Assembly: GCA_016200085.1 (NCBI GenBank)
Contig: JACQFL010000045.1
Coordinates: forward strand, 29,799 to 93,798
Direction of reading: 5' to 3'
Length of the DNA stretch: 64,000 nucleotides
Source: Candidatus Rokuibacteriota bacterium
GTDB lineage: Bacteria; Methylomirabilota; Methylomirabilia; Rokubacteriales; CSP1-6
Shown here: one piece after another, positions 19,955 through 29,052 of the stretch
Layout of the letters: each line of letters starts with the position of its first letter
Position numbering within the stretch: position 1 is the first letter of the stretch
Position numbers and translations under genes: made by a program
The notes under the pieces: model-generated
What the model was told of the DNA's origin: nothing
The model's input: only the letters and a program-made list of their open reading frames with translations
Database searches by the model: none

Positions 19955-21778
19955 TCAGTGCTTCAGATGATAGGGCACGTCGGTGACGACGACGTTCTCG
20001 TGGAAGAGCAGCGCCCCCTTGATCACGTAGGCCGTCTGGTTGTGCAGCAGCACCTGCCACCACCGCCGCGGGAGGAACTCGGGCAGGACGATGGTGATGA
20101 CCGAATGCGGCCCGCCCTGCTTCTGGAGGTGGTCGATGTACTCGAGCAACGGTCCGAGCAACGACCGGTAGGGCGAGGTCAGCACGATGAGGGGCAGGCC
20201 CATCCCGAACTTCGCCCACTTCTCCTCGAGCCGGTGGGTGCGGTCGGGGTCGCTCTCCACGTACACCGCCTTGGCGTTCGCGGACAGCGACTGCGCCCAC
20301 TGCAGCGCCGGCACCACGCCGCGGTGCAGGTCGCCGACGAGCACGAGCACGAAATTCGTGATCGGCGGCGGGGGAGCGAAGCCCTCCAGCGAGAGCTGGT
20401 GGGCCACCTGCTCGTAGTGGCGGCGCACGAGGAGGAACGTGATGACGAGGGTGGGGATCAGCAGGATGACGATCCAGGCCCCGTGGGTGAACTTGGTCAC
20501 CGCGATCGTCAGCAGCACGAGGCCGGTCACCGCGGCCCCCACGCCGTTGATCCAGCCCCGCCACCACCAGCCGGACTCGCGCCGCGTCAGCCAGCGGCGC
20601 ACCATGCTGGTCTGCGACAGCGTGAAGGAGAGGAACACGCCGACGGCGTAGAGCGGGATCAGCGCGTGGGTGTCGCCGCGGAAGAACACCAGGAGCGCGA
20701 CGGCCAGCCCGCTCAGGATGACGATGCCGTTGGAGAAGACCAGGCGGTCGCCCTGGCGGGCGAACTGGCGCGGGATGAACCCGTCGCGGGCGAGGAAGTA
20801 CGACAGCCGCGGGAAGTCCGCGAACGACGTGTTCGCGGCCAGCAAGAGGATCAGCATCGTCACGGTCTGCGTCTCGTAGTACACGAGTCCGGTGCCGAAG
20901 ATGCGCCGCGCCAGCTGCGAGACGACCGTTTCCGTGTCGCTCGGATGGATGCCGAGGTCGTACGCCAGGTACGTGAGGCCCAGGAAGAGGGTGATGAGGA
21001 TCGCGCCGAGCCACGCCAGCACCATGCGAGCGTTCCGCGCCTCGGGCGGCCTGAAGGCGGGCACGCCGTCAGACACCGCCTCGACGCCGGTGAGCGCGGC
21101 GCACCCGGAGGCGAAGGCCCGCAGGATGAGGAAGAGCCCGACGCCTTCCAGGCCGGGGGCGTGCGGCTGGTAGGGCGCCTCGGGCAGGAACTTGAAGGCG
21201 GTGCCGAGCACGCCGTAGCCCACCAGGCCGAGCACGCTGGCGATGAAGAGGTACGTGGGAGTCGCGAAGATCGCTCCCGATTCGCGGATTCCCCGCAGGT
21301 TCGCGACGGCGACGAGCACCACCGCCGCCACGCAGAGGGCGACGCGGAAGCGGTGCAGCGCGGGGACCGCGGAGGTCAGGGCTGCGACCCCGGCGGCCAC
21401 GCTGACGGATACGGTGAGGACGTAGTCGATGAGCAGCGCCGCGCCCGCGACGAGCCCGGGCGCGACGCCCAGGTTGTCCTTGGCCACGATGTAGGCGCCG
21501 CCGCCACCGGGGTACGCCAGGATGGTTTGCCGGTAGGAGCTGACCACGATCGCGATCAGCAGCGCGATGGCCAGGCCGATCGGCAGCGAGAAGCTGAGCG
21601 CCGCCGAGCCGGCGAGCACGAGGATCAGGAGGATCTCCTCGGTCGCGTACGCGACCGAGGACAGCGCGTCCGAGGCGAAGACGGCGAGCGCGGTCGCCTT
21701 GCCCAGGCGCTCGTGCCGCCCCTGGGCGGTCGGGATCGGGCTGCCGACGAGCAGACGCTTCAGCCGGTACAGACGCAC
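19955..21778 (-). CDS. APC-superfamily transporter, KimA (YdaO)-like potassium importer
   Basis: The 607-residue protein has about 12 membrane segments followed by a roughly 150-residue cytoplasmic domain with ITNFVLVLVGDLHRGVVPAL and LIVLTSPYRSLLGPLLEYI. The N-terminal ASDALSSVAYATEEIL and YPGGGGAYIVAKDNLG match the APC-type KimA group of K+/H+ symporters, whose B. subtilis member has the same length. In other bacteria kimA is controlled by cyclic-di-AMP; no such riboswitch is visible here. An amino-acid substrate is the main alternative. Confidence 0.78.
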   Translation of the reverse strand: MRLYRLKRLLVGSPIPTAQGRHERLGKATALAVFASDALSSVAYATEEILLILVLAGSAALSFSLPIGLAIALLIAIVVSSYRQTILAYPGGGGAYIVAKDNLGVAPGLVAGAALLIDYVLTVSVSVAAGVAALTSAVPALHRFRVALCVAAVVLVAVANLRGIRESGAIFATPTYLFIASVLGLVGYGVLGTAFKFLPEAPYQPHAPGLEGVGLFLILRAFASGCAALTGVEAVSDGVPAFRPPEARNARMVLAWLGAILITLFLGLTYLAYDLGIHPSDTETVVSQLARRIFGTGLVYYETQTVTMLILLLAANTSFADFPRLSYFLARDGFIPRQFARQGDRLVFSNGIVILSGLAVALLVFFRGDTHALIPLYAVGVFLSFTLSQTSMVRRWLTRRESGWWWRGWINGVGAAVTGLVLLTIAVTKFTHGAWIVILLIPTLVITFLLVRRHYEQVAHQLSLEGFAPPPPITNFVLVLVGDLHRGVVPALQWAQSLSANAKAVYVESDPDRTHRLEEKWAKFGMGLPLIVLTSPYRSLLGPLLEYIDHLQKQGGPHSVITIVLPEFLPRRWWQVLLHNQTAYVIKGALLFHENVVVTDVPYHLKH

Positions 21779-21846
21779 GCCCGCGATTCTACTTCACGCC
21801 CCCATGGCGATCCCCTGTCGAGTGAAGGCCGTCCGGAGGGAAGGGC

Positions 21847-23400
21847 TCAAGAGCCGGCGACGTCCCCCACGACCCGCACCCGGGTCCGCAATGAGTTCCC
21901 GGGCAGATAGGCCAGCGGCAGGTCCTCCACCTCGACCACCGTGAGCGTCGTCCGCTCGGCCCCCGCCAGCACGGCCCGGTCCTCGGCGAGCTGGCGGGCG
22001 GCGGCGATCGCCTCGTCGCGGCTCAGGCCCTGAAAGATCTGATCCGCCTCGCCGCTCACCTGGGCCATGGCCGCCCCCACCGCGTTGGCCACGGCTTGGT
22101 GCGGCACGTGGATCACCTCGGAGATCCCGGCGAGCCTCGGCGGCACCAGGAAGCAGCCGCCGCCGACGGCGATGAGCGGCGCCTCGCGGGCGTCGATCTT
22201 CATCCGGTCCACGCCGTCCTCGATCATCGCGTGCGCGCGGGCCAGGGCCGCCTCGATCAGCCGGGGCGGCAGGGCGGCGACCCGCCGGCGGTCGCCGAGG
22301 TCCAGCAGGCCCGCGGCCACCGCCACGTCCGTCATGGTCAGCTCAAAGCCGCCGAATACGAGGCTGCGCTCGGTCAGCTGGTAGCCGACGCTGTGGGGCC
22401 CGATCGTGAGCCGATCGCCATCGCCCGTCACGATGGTCCCTCCGCCGAGCCCCAGCGACAGGAGATCGGGCATCCGGAACAGCGTGCGCACGCCCCCGAT
22501 CTCGACGACGCTGTTGGCCTCGCGGGGGAAGCCGTGCCGGAGGCTGCCCACGTCGGTCGTCGTGCCCCCCACGTCGATCACGAGGGCGTTGTCCCGGCCG
22601 GAGAGCAGCGCCGCGCCCCGCATGCTGTTGGTCGGCCCCGAGGCGAAGCTGTAGACGGGAAAGGCCTCGGCCGCCGAGGCCAGCATCACGGTGCCGTCGT
22701 TCTGGGTCAGGTAGAGGGGCGCTGCGACGCCGCTGGCGGCCAGGGCCTCCGCGAACGCGCACGCGGTCCGGCGCGCGAGGTCGACCAGGCAGGCGTTGAG
22801 AAGCGCGACGTTCTCGCGCTCGAGGAGCCCGATCCGTCCGAGGTCGTGCGAGCGGGTGACCGCGATGCCCGGGCACTCCTCGGCCAGGATCTCGGCGGCG
22901 CGGTCCTCGCACTCCGGATTCAGCGGCGAGAACACCGAGGCCACGGCGGCCGAGCGGATGCCCGCCTCCCGGATGCGCCGCGCGGCGGCGCGCATCCCGG
23001 CGGTATCGAACGGCACGATCGGCCGACCGTCGTACTCGTGGCCGCCCGCCAGCATGACGATCTCGCCGCGCGCGACGGCGGCCAGATCCTCGGGCCAGTC
23101 CACGAACGGCTCGAGCGAGGCGCTGGCGGGCAGCCCGATGCGGATGGCGGCGACAGCCACCAGGTGACGCCGCTGGACGATCGCGTTGGTGAAGTGGGTG
23201 GTGCCGATCATGACGGCGTCAACGGGGCCGCCGCCGCCGGCCGCGCGCCAGCGCGCGAGGAGGTCGCGGAGGGCGGCGACGATGCCCGAGGTCACGTCCG
23301 CGGTGGTCGGGGTCTTGACCGCGTGCAGGACCCGGTCGTCCTCGAGGAGGACGGCGTCGGTGTTGGTGCCACCCACGTCGATGCCGATCCGGCGACGCAT
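21847..23400 (-). CDS. Hydantoinase/oxoprolinase family protein (HyuA-like, short form)
   Basis: The 517-residue protein begins RRRIGIDVGGTNTDAVLLE and has the second phosphate-binding segment VIDVGGTTTDVGSL, so it is an ATP-dependent hydantoinase/oxoprolinase of the actin-like fold. It is shorter than the 683-residue HyuA at 61.7 kb because the C-terminal domain is missing, as in the group found with DUF917 proteins. The DUF917 and AroM-like genes lie directly upstream on the same strand. Substrate is unknown; a lactam or imide ring is likely. Confidence 0.85.
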   Translation of the reverse strand: MRRRIGIDVGGTNTDAVLLEDDRVLHAVKTPTTADVTSGIVAALRDLLARWRAAGGGGPVDAVMIGTTHFTNAIVQRRHLVAVAAIRIGLPASASLEPFVDWPEDLAAVARGEIVMLAGGHEYDGRPIVPFDTAGMRAAARRIREAGIRSAAVASVFSPLNPECEDRAAEILAEECPGIAVTRSHDLGRIGLLERENVALLNACLVDLARRTACAFAEALAASGVAAPLYLTQNDGTVMLASAAEAFPVYSFASGPTNSMRGAALLSGRDNALVIDVGGTTTDVGSLRHGFPREANSVVEIGGVRTLFRMPDLLSLGLGGGTIVTGDGDRLTIGPHSVGYQLTERSLVFGGFELTMTDVAVAAGLLDLGDRRRVAALPPRLIEAALARAHAMIEDGVDRMKIDAREAPLIAVGGGCFLVPPRLAGISEVIHVPHQAVANAVGAAMAQVSGEADQIFQGLSRDEAIAAARQLAEDRAVLAGAERTTLTVVEVEDLPLAYLPGNSLRTRVRVVGDVAGS

Positions 23401-23412
23401 TATTGGAGCGGC

Positions 23413-23530
23413 GGCCGCGCGGTCGGCTCGGGCCGTGGGTGGCCTGCCGGGGGCGGGGCCTGGCTGCGTTGTCGCGGGGGCCGCGCGGTCGGCTCGGGCC
23501 GTGGGTGGCCTGCCGGGGGCGGGGCCTGGC
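23413..23530. repeat. Two 52-bp direct repeats with 66-bp period
   Basis: The blocks 23413-23464 and 23479-23530 are identical over 52 bases (GGCCGCGCGGTCGG ... GGGGCCTGGC) and are separated by 14 bases. They fill the gap between the DUF917 and hydantoinase genes. The 66-base period is a whole number of codons, but no gene reads through it. Confidence 0.85.
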
Positions 23531-23548
23531 GGCCTTCGTCATGCCGAT

Positions 23549-24643
23549 TCATGGGAGCGTCGTCATTTCGAAGACGGAGCGGAAGTCGAGGTCGTAGCCG
23601 AAGGCGCGCGGGCCGACGTGCTCGAGGCCCTTGGGGGTCAGCAGGATCGCGGGCGCGGGCAGCGCGATGACCGACACCCGCTGGCCGTAGCGCAAGGTTT
23701 CCGTGCCGATGGCGTCGCCGGAGACGGTGTCGAGCACGCAGATGAGATCCGGGGTCGTCACCCGTGGCTCGCCGTCGAGCCAGCCCACCGCGAACTCGTT
23801 CTGGAAGGCGAGCGAGAAGACGTGCCCGCGCCAGGCTTCGAGCCCCTCCACGGTCGCGGTGCCCCGCAGGAAGCCCTCGGTGGTGCGCCGCGCCACGTCC
23901 TGGATCTTGCCCGTGAAGAGGAGCCGGCCGCCTTCGGCCTCCACCACCGCGGCGACGGGATCGTGATGCGCGCGGCGCGCCGCCTGCACCGTCTGGCCGA
24001 GACGGATGGCCTTGCTCGTCGAGTAGAGGATGCCGCACGCCTTGACCTCACGGCCGGTGCGCGGCGCCTTGCACGTGCCCGCCACGGAGCCCACGGCCAC
24101 GCACGCCGTGCGCGAGAGGCGCTCCATCCACTTCCAGCTCTCCGCGCGCGCCACGATCACGGCGTTGTCGCGCACGTCCGCCAGGGTCAGCGGGAACATG
24201 GGCAGGTCGTGGATGGCGAAGCTCGTCATCTGCGCTTCGGGGAAGGCGCGTCCCATGCAGTCGCCGTCCACCACCGGCAGCCCGAGCCCCGCCGCCGCCA
24301 TGAAGGGCTGGATGGCGTTGCCCCCGCCGATCTCCAGCGACATCACGGCCTCGAAGCGCCGGCCGAGGTAGTCCTCCATCATCCGCACCGCCCGCTCGAT
24401 GGTGCGGGGATCGGTCAGGCGCTCCTGGCCGACCAGGGGCGCGCCCATGCTGGACACGACGGCGACCAGCGCGTCGTCGGCGAGATCCATCGGGTCCATG
24501 AGGTCCACGACCACGCCGCGCCGGTAGAGCTGGCGCATGTTCAGGAGCCCGAGGTAGGGGCTGCCGCCGCCGCCCGTGCCGAGGATCCAGGCACCGATGG
24601 CGAGGGACTCGATCGCTTCCAGCGGGACGGGGCGGGTGGCCAT
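23549..24643 (-). CDS. DUF917 family protein
   Basis: The 364-residue protein has the DUF917 pattern GAWILGTGGGGSPYLGL near the N-terminus, LEIGGGNAIQPFMAAA and VDGDCMGRAFPEAQM in the middle. The family is usually encoded beside hydantoinase/oxoprolinase genes, as here, and is thought to act with them, but its reaction is not known to me. The ATG at 24643 begins 46 bases after the AroM-like gene. An in-frame longer reading to 24844 would run into that gene and is rejected. Confidence 0.85.
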   Translation of the reverse strand: MATRPVPLEAIESLAIGAWILGTGGGGSPYLGLLNMRQLYRRGVVVDLMDPMDLADDALVAVVSSMGAPLVGQERLTDPRTIERAVRMMEDYLGRRFEAVMSLEIGGGNAIQPFMAAAGLGLPVVDGDCMGRAFPEAQMTSFAIHDLPMFPLTLADVRDNAVIVARAESWKWMERLSRTACVAVGSVAGTCKAPRTGREVKACGILYSTSKAIRLGQTVQAARRAHHDPVAAVVEAEGGRLLFTGKIQDVARRTTEGFLRGTATVEGLEAWRGHVFSLAFQNEFAVGWLDGEPRVTTPDLICVLDTVSGDAIGTETLRYGQRVSVIALPAPAILLTPKGLEHVGPRAFGYDLDFRSVFEMTTLP

Positions 24644-24689
24644 CAGCGTGCCGCCATCGCCCACGGCGACGCCACCCGCGAGGCCACGC

Positions 24690-25370
24690 TCACAGGCCGG
24701 CGATCTCCGCCACCACGCGCGCGACGAGAAGGTTCGCCACGAGGACGGGCACGCCGAGCCGGTGCTGCAGCTCCGCGCGCGTCTTGCGCCGGAACCCGAT
24801 GCAGTCCATGACCACCACGCCGGCGCCGCCGGCGTGGAGGGCATCGGCGGCGCGGCTCACCGCCGCGGGGTCGGATTCCTCGTACGGCGAGAGCGGGATC
24901 ACCAGGGGATCGAAGCCGTCGGCGCGCCAGCGCGCCTCCGTCTGGGGCACGTGGGGCACCGACGGCGTGAGCACGCCGAGCCGCCCAGGACAGACGAGCC
25001 CGCGCAGCACCCCGAGCAGCACCTGCTGGGGCTCCACGAGCGGGCGCGAGGCCCGGAAGGGCGGAAACGCGCCGGTGCACAGCAGCACGTTGACCTCGAC
25101 GCCCGCTCCTTCCAGCGCGTCGACGCACGCCTGCACGCGAGCCACCACGTGATCCTTGGCGACGAACACCGAGCCGCCCCCGGCGAGGCGCGTGACCAGC
25201 ATCTCCTGCCCGGGCCGCGGCGCCAGCGACGCGATGGTGGCGCCGTCCAGCCCGTCCAGCGCGCCCCGCTCCACGATCGCGACGGCGGGCCCGAGGATCT
25301 CGCGCATGTCGGGGACGACGTCCACACGCGGCGACTGTCCCACGGTGATCATCCCGATACGGACGCTCAT
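24690..25370 (-). CDS. AroM-family protein (Asp/Glu/hydantoin racemase-like fold)
   Basis: The 226-residue protein starts MSVRIGMITVGQSPRVDV, the AroM signature, and has two cysteine motifs, NVLLCTGAF and VVMDCIGF, in the places where Asp/Glu/hydantoin racemases hold their catalytic cysteine pair. It may therefore racemise the substrate of the hydantoinase-like enzyme encoded downstream; this is inference, as AroM itself has no known reaction. ATG 25370 has GAGGTGA five bases ahead, so the GTG at 25379 is not used. Confidence 0.75.
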   Translation of the reverse strand: MSVRIGMITVGQSPRVDVVPDMREILGPAVAIVERGALDGLDGATIASLAPRPGQEMLVTRLAGGGSVFVAKDHVVARVQACVDALEGAGVEVNVLLCTGAFPPFRASRPLVEPQQVLLGVLRGLVCPGRLGVLTPSVPHVPQTEARWRADGFDPLVIPLSPYEESDPAAVSRAADALHAGGAGVVVMDCIGFRRKTRAELQHRLGVPVLVANLLVARVVAEIAGL

Positions 25371-25455
25371 GTCGGTCACCTCAGCCCACTCGTGCCTCGA
25401 CGACGAGCCGGCGCGCCGGGTCGAGGCCGGGATCCAGGACGCTAGGTCGGGGCGC

Positions 25456-27885
25456 TCAAAACGGTTGGAGGGCCTGGGTGCTGCGGTACTCCGCGGCGAG
25501 GTCCTCGAAGCGCGCGTACTGCGCGAGGAACACCACCTCCACCGAGCCGATGGGCCCGTTGCGCTGCTTGCCGATGATCACCTCGGCGATGTTCTGCCGA
25601 TCCGGCGGCAGCTCGTCCTTCCGCTTGTACAGCGACTGCCGGTAGAGGAACAGGATCACGTCGGCGTCCTGCTCGAGCGCGCCCGACTCGCGCAGGTCCG
25701 AGAGCTGCGGCTTGTGCTCCGTCTGCGAGCGCGCCTCCACCGCCCGGGAGAGCTGGGACAGCCCGACCACGGGCACGTTCAGCTCCTTGGCCAGCGCCTT
25801 GAGCGAGCGCGAGATCTCGGAGATCTCCTGCTGGCGGTTCTCCAGCTGGGCGCGGCCGCGCATCAGCTGCAGGTAGTCGATGATGACGAGGTCGAGGCCG
25901 TGCTCGGCCTTCATCCGCCGTGATTTCGCCCGCGCCTCGAGCACGGTGAGCACGGGGCTGTCGTCGATGAAGATCGCGGCCTCGCTGAGCCGACCCGCCG
26001 CCGCGGTGAGGCGATGCCAGTCGCCGCTGTTGAGGTGGCCCGTGCGCACGGCCTGGGCGTCGACCTTGGCCTCCGAGCACAGCATGCGCTGCACGAGCTG
26101 CGGGGCCGACATCTCCAGGCTGAGCACGAGCACCTTGCCGCGGAGCTTCACCCCGACGTTCTGCGCGATGTTGAGCGCGAAGGCCGTGTTGTGTGTGACG
26201 ACGTAGTCGTCGGTGATGTAGAGCCGTGACGGATGCGTCACCGCGATGCACTGCGCCTCCGCCGTGCGGGCCGGTTCGATCGACACGAACACCGGGCGCG
26301 GCTGCCGGGTCGCCGTGGTCAACGCCCGGCCGCGCTTGCTCGAGAGCTGGAAGAGATCCTTGGCGTCGGGATAGTGGACGTTGCAGACGAACGCGCGCCG
26401 GCCGCTCTTCTTCGCGCCCTGGTAGGTGGAGGTCGTGCGCCTCGAGCGAACCGAGCACCACCCGCCGAGGGAACGTACGAGCTCCGCGACGCCGTGAGCC
26501 AGCCGCTCGCTGGTCGAGCCGAAGCGGACGCTGCCCCACCGCTCCACCCACCCATCGGTGTCCATGAGTCCGGACAGCAGCTCCAGGCGCGCGTTGCGCG
26601 AGGCATGAAGATACAGATCGGGAATGAACTTCTCCTCGCTCCGGACGTCCCCGAGCCCGAGCGTCCGCAGCGCGGACATCAACGCATTCGGCACGACACC
26701 GGCGAGGCCTTTCTGGTGCGCCCCCGCCGTCTGAACGATCCGCCAGTCGGACCCGCCGGCGGGGTGCAGCGCGAATGCCGGCTCGATGCGATCCCGCACG
26801 CGCTCGATCATCTCCGGGTCCGCCGTCGAGAACCTCACGCTGCTTCCCGAGAGGTCGCCATCGCCGAGGAGAGCTCCGAGCAGCCACGGATCGATCGGCA
26901 GGGCCCCCTGGTGTCCGTGCTCGCCGGACGGGGTGTCGATCCACAAGCGATGTCGATATCGCACCCTGCGCATCAGCTCCGCCACCCGCTCCGTGCTCAG
27001 CGTCCTCGGCTCACGCCAGCCGCGGTAATGGACCCTCCACAGATGGTCGCCCGTACACTCCGCCGCGCGCCCGTCGGAGAACGTCACGCGGAAGATCGCG
27101 CTCGTTCCCTGGGGGAAAATGCCGCTGACGACCGAGCGGCGGCCGTCCACGGACGCCAGCTCGTCGCCGAGACGCAGGTCGCCCATGCGCTTCCACCCCT
27201 CGACGGTCTTGACCTCCGCGTCGAGAGGCTGGGCCTTCCCCATGCTCGGGCGTCCCGCGATGATGATGAAGTCCGAGGGCTGGAGGCCCGACGTCATCTC
27301 GTCGAGCTTGGCGAAGCCGGTGGCCACGCCGGTCACGTGCTCTTTCCGCTCGTAGAGCTGCTCGATGTACTCGAACGTGTTCTTGAGGATCTTGGCCACG
27401 GGCACCGCGCTGCCCTCGAGCCGGCGCTCCGCGAGCCCGAAGATCCGGCGCTCCGCCTCGTCCACCAGGCTCTGCACGTCCTCCTTGGCCTCGAAGGCCT
27501 GGCCGATGATCTGCGTGGACGTCGAGATCAGCTCGCGCAGCACGGCCATGTCGCGGACGATGCTGGCGTACGAGCTGAGATGGGCCGCGATGGAGGCGTG
27601 CTCGACGAGCAGGGCCAGCGCGGCGGGCCCCCCGACGGCGTCGAGCCGGTCGAGCCGGCGCAGCTCCTCGGTCAGCGTGATGAGGTCGACGGGCTCGGCG
27701 CGGTCGAAGAGCCGCAGCATGGTGTCGTAGATGGAGCGGTGGGCGTCGGTGTAGAAGTCGGAGGTCTTGAGGAGCTCGATGACGCGCGGGAAGGTCTCGC
27801 GCCCCTCGAGCAGGACGGCGCCGAGCACGGCACGCTCGGCGTCGAGGTTGTGCGGCGGGATCCGGGACGGGTACTCGGCCGCCAC
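25456..27885 (-). CDS. dnaB: Replicative DNA helicase DnaB, interrupted by an intein
   Basis: The 809-residue precursor contains a 460-residue DnaB (residues 1-217 and 567-809) and a 349-residue intein. The first part has the N-terminal helicase domain and linker and ends inside the P-loop, GRPSMGK. The second resumes TAFALNIAQN, with the Walker B IIDYLQLM and the arginine-finger region LSQLSRAVEAR. DnaB unwinds DNA ahead of the replisome and recruits DnaG, whose gene is at 53.5 kb. Splicing is needed to rebuild the Walker A lysine-threonine pair, so an unspliced product cannot hydrolyse ATP. It follows rplI by 9 bases. Confidence 0.95.
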   Translation of the reverse strand: MAAEYPSRIPPHNLDAERAVLGAVLLEGRETFPRVIELLKTSDFYTDAHRSIYDTMLRLFDRAEPVDLITLTEELRRLDRLDAVGGPAALALLVEHASIAAHLSSYASIVRDMAVLRELISTSTQIIGQAFEAKEDVQSLVDEAERRIFGLAERRLEGSAVPVAKILKNTFEYIEQLYERKEHVTGVATGFAKLDEMTSGLQPSDFIIIAGRPSMGKAQPLDAEVKTVEGWKRMGDLRLGDELASVDGRRSVVSGIFPQGTSAIFRVTFSDGRAAECTGDHLWRVHYRGWREPRTLSTERVAELMRRVRYRHRLWIDTPSGEHGHQGALPIDPWLLGALLGDGDLSGSSVRFSTADPEMIERVRDRIEPAFALHPAGGSDWRIVQTAGAHQKGLAGVVPNALMSALRTLGLGDVRSEEKFIPDLYLHASRNARLELLSGLMDTDGWVERWGSVRFGSTSERLAHGVAELVRSLGGWCSVRSRRTTSTYQGAKKSGRRAFVCNVHYPDAKDLFQLSSKRGRALTTATRQPRPVFVSIEPARTAEAQCIAVTHPSRLYITDDYVVTHNTAFALNIAQNVGVKLRGKVLVLSLEMSAPQLVQRMLCSEAKVDAQAVRTGHLNSGDWHRLTAAAGRLSEAAIFIDDSPVLTVLEARAKSRRMKAEHGLDLVIIDYLQLMRGRAQLENRQQEISEISRSLKALAKELNVPVVGLSQLSRAVEARSQTEHKPQLSDLRESGALEQDADVILFLYRQSLYKRKDELPPDRQNIAEVIIGKQRNGPIGSVEVVFLAQYARFEDLAAEYRSTQALQPF
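26188..27234 (-). mobile_element. Class 3 intein with LAGLIDADG homing endonuclease in DnaB
   Basis: The intein is residues 218-566 of the precursor, inserted between Lys and Thr of the P-loop. Its first residue is Ala, not Cys or Ser. Block B reads TGDHLW (intein Thr61, His64, Trp66), block F has AQCIAV (Cys329) and block G ends VVTHN (Thr347, Asn349), followed by Thr+1. The Trp-Cys-Thr set with a non-nucleophilic first residue defines class 3 inteins, which use the block F cysteine to start splicing. LLGALLGDG and LLSGLMDTDG are the two LAGLIDADG motifs of the endonuclease. Both are intact, so the element may still be able to home. Confidence 0.9.
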
Positions 27886-27894
27886 GCGGGACCG

Positions 27895-28338
27895 CTATTC
27901 CCGCACGACGTTCACTTTGAGCTGCGCCGTCACCTCCGGATGGAGTCGGATCGAGACCGTCACCTCCCCGAGCGCCTTGATCGGCTCGTCGAGCTGCACG
28001 CGCCGGCGCTCGAGCTTCACGCCGTGCTTGTCGAGGAAGTCCGCGATGTCCTGGGGCGTCACCGAGCCGAAGAGCTTGCCCTCCTCGGAGGCCTGGCGGC
28101 GCTCCTCGTAGGTCAACGCCTCGATCCGCTGCTGGACGCTCTCGGCGTCGGTCTTGATGCGGCCGGCCTTGGCGTCGGCCTGCGCCTTGATGTGGGCCAG
28201 GTTCTTGAGATTGCCGGCCGTCGCGCTGAGCGCGAGCTTCTTGGGGAGCAGGTAGTTCCGGGCGTAGCCGTCGGAGACGTCCCGCACCTCGCCGCGCCGG
28301 CCGACCTTCGTCACGTCCTCGAGGAGGATGACCTTCAT
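27895..28338 (-). CDS. rplI: 50S ribosomal protein L9
   Basis: The 147-residue protein begins MKVILLEDVTKVGRRGEV and has the GYARNYLLPKKLA RNA-binding segment of L9, a long central helix and a C-terminal domain with LFGSVTPQDIADFL. It binds 23S rRNA near the L1 stalk. Position in rpsF-ssb-rpsR-rplI-dnaB is standard. Confidence 0.97.
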   Translation of the reverse strand: MKVILLEDVTKVGRRGEVRDVSDGYARNYLLPKKLALSATAGNLKNLAHIKAQADAKAGRIKTDAESVQQRIEALTYEERRQASEEGKLFGSVTPQDIADFLDKHGVKLERRRVQLDEPIKALGEVTVSIRLHPEVTAQLKVNVVRE

Positions 28339-28345
28339 GGCCGGC

Positions 28346-28573
28346 CTATTCCGTGGACACGTACGGCAGCAGCGCCACCGTGCGCGCCCGCTTGATGGCG
28401 TGGGTGAGCTGGCGCTGGTGACGGGCGCACGAGCCGGAGATGCGGCGCGGGATGATCTTGCCGCGCTCGGTGACGAGCGCCTTCAGGCGGCGCACGTCCT
28501 TGTAGTCGACCAGCTGGATCTTGTCCGCGCAGAACTTGCAGATCTTCCGGCGGCCGAACCGCCGGCGCTTCAT
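28346..28573 (-). CDS. rpsR: 30S ribosomal protein S18
   Basis: The 75-residue basic protein has [17 protein letters not shown] near the start and [19 protein letters not shown], the S18 core. The CxxC and the later Cys suggest a zinc-binding (C+) form. It binds the platform of the 30S subunit with S6, encoded two genes upstream. Confidence 0.97.
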   Translation of the reverse strand: MKRRRFGRRKICKFCADKIQLVDYKDVRRLKALVTERGKIIPRRISGSCARHQRQLTHAIKRARTVALLPYVSTE

Positions 28574-28620
28574 CGGCTTCTGGGGCGTGGGAATGGCTCA
28601 CCTCCCGTCGTGTCAGTGGA

Positions 28621-29052
28621 TCAGAACGGGACGTCGTCGTCGGACGATGCCGGGGCGCCGTCCTCGTTGGTCGCGAACGATTCGACAGGCGCGCCCGCCG
28701 GGGCGCCGGCGGGAGCGCCCTTGCCGCGGCCCATGAACTGCACGCGCTCGGCGACCACTTCGGTGACGGACCGCTTGCCGCCGTCCTTGGCCTCCCAGTC
28801 GCGCGTCTGCAGCCGGCCCTCGACCATGATCGGGCTGCCCTTGTCGAGATACTCGCCGCAGCTCTCGGCCTGCTTGCCCCAGACGACGACGGTGAGGAAG
28901 CACGTCTCCTCGCGCTTGTCGCCGCCCTGGGTGGTGTAGTTGCGGTTCACCGCCAGTCTCAGATCGGCGACGGCGGTGCCGCTGGGGGTGTAGCGAAGCT
29001 CCGGGGGCCGGGTCAGATTGCCGATCAGGAAGACCTTGTTCAGGCTCGCCAT
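28621..29052 (-). CDS. ssb: Single-stranded DNA-binding protein
   Basis: The 143-residue protein starts MASLNKVFLIGNLTRPPELR, has the OB-fold with TCFLTVVVWGKQAE, a Gly/Ala/Pro-rich linker and the acidic tip DDDVPF that binds partner proteins such as PriA and the clamp loader. It begins directly after the rpsF stop. Confidence 0.96.
   Translation of the reverse strand: MASLNKVFLIGNLTRPPELRYTPSGTAVADLRLAVNRNYTTQGGDKREETCFLTVVVWGKQAESCGEYLDKGSPIMVEGRLQTRDWEAKDGGKRSVTEVVAERVQFMGRGKGAPAGAPAGAPVESFATNEDGAPASSDDDVPF

Noticed and set aside
23413-23530. A CRISPR array
   Set aside because: Only two units, 52-bp repeats with a 14-base spacer, no cas genes.
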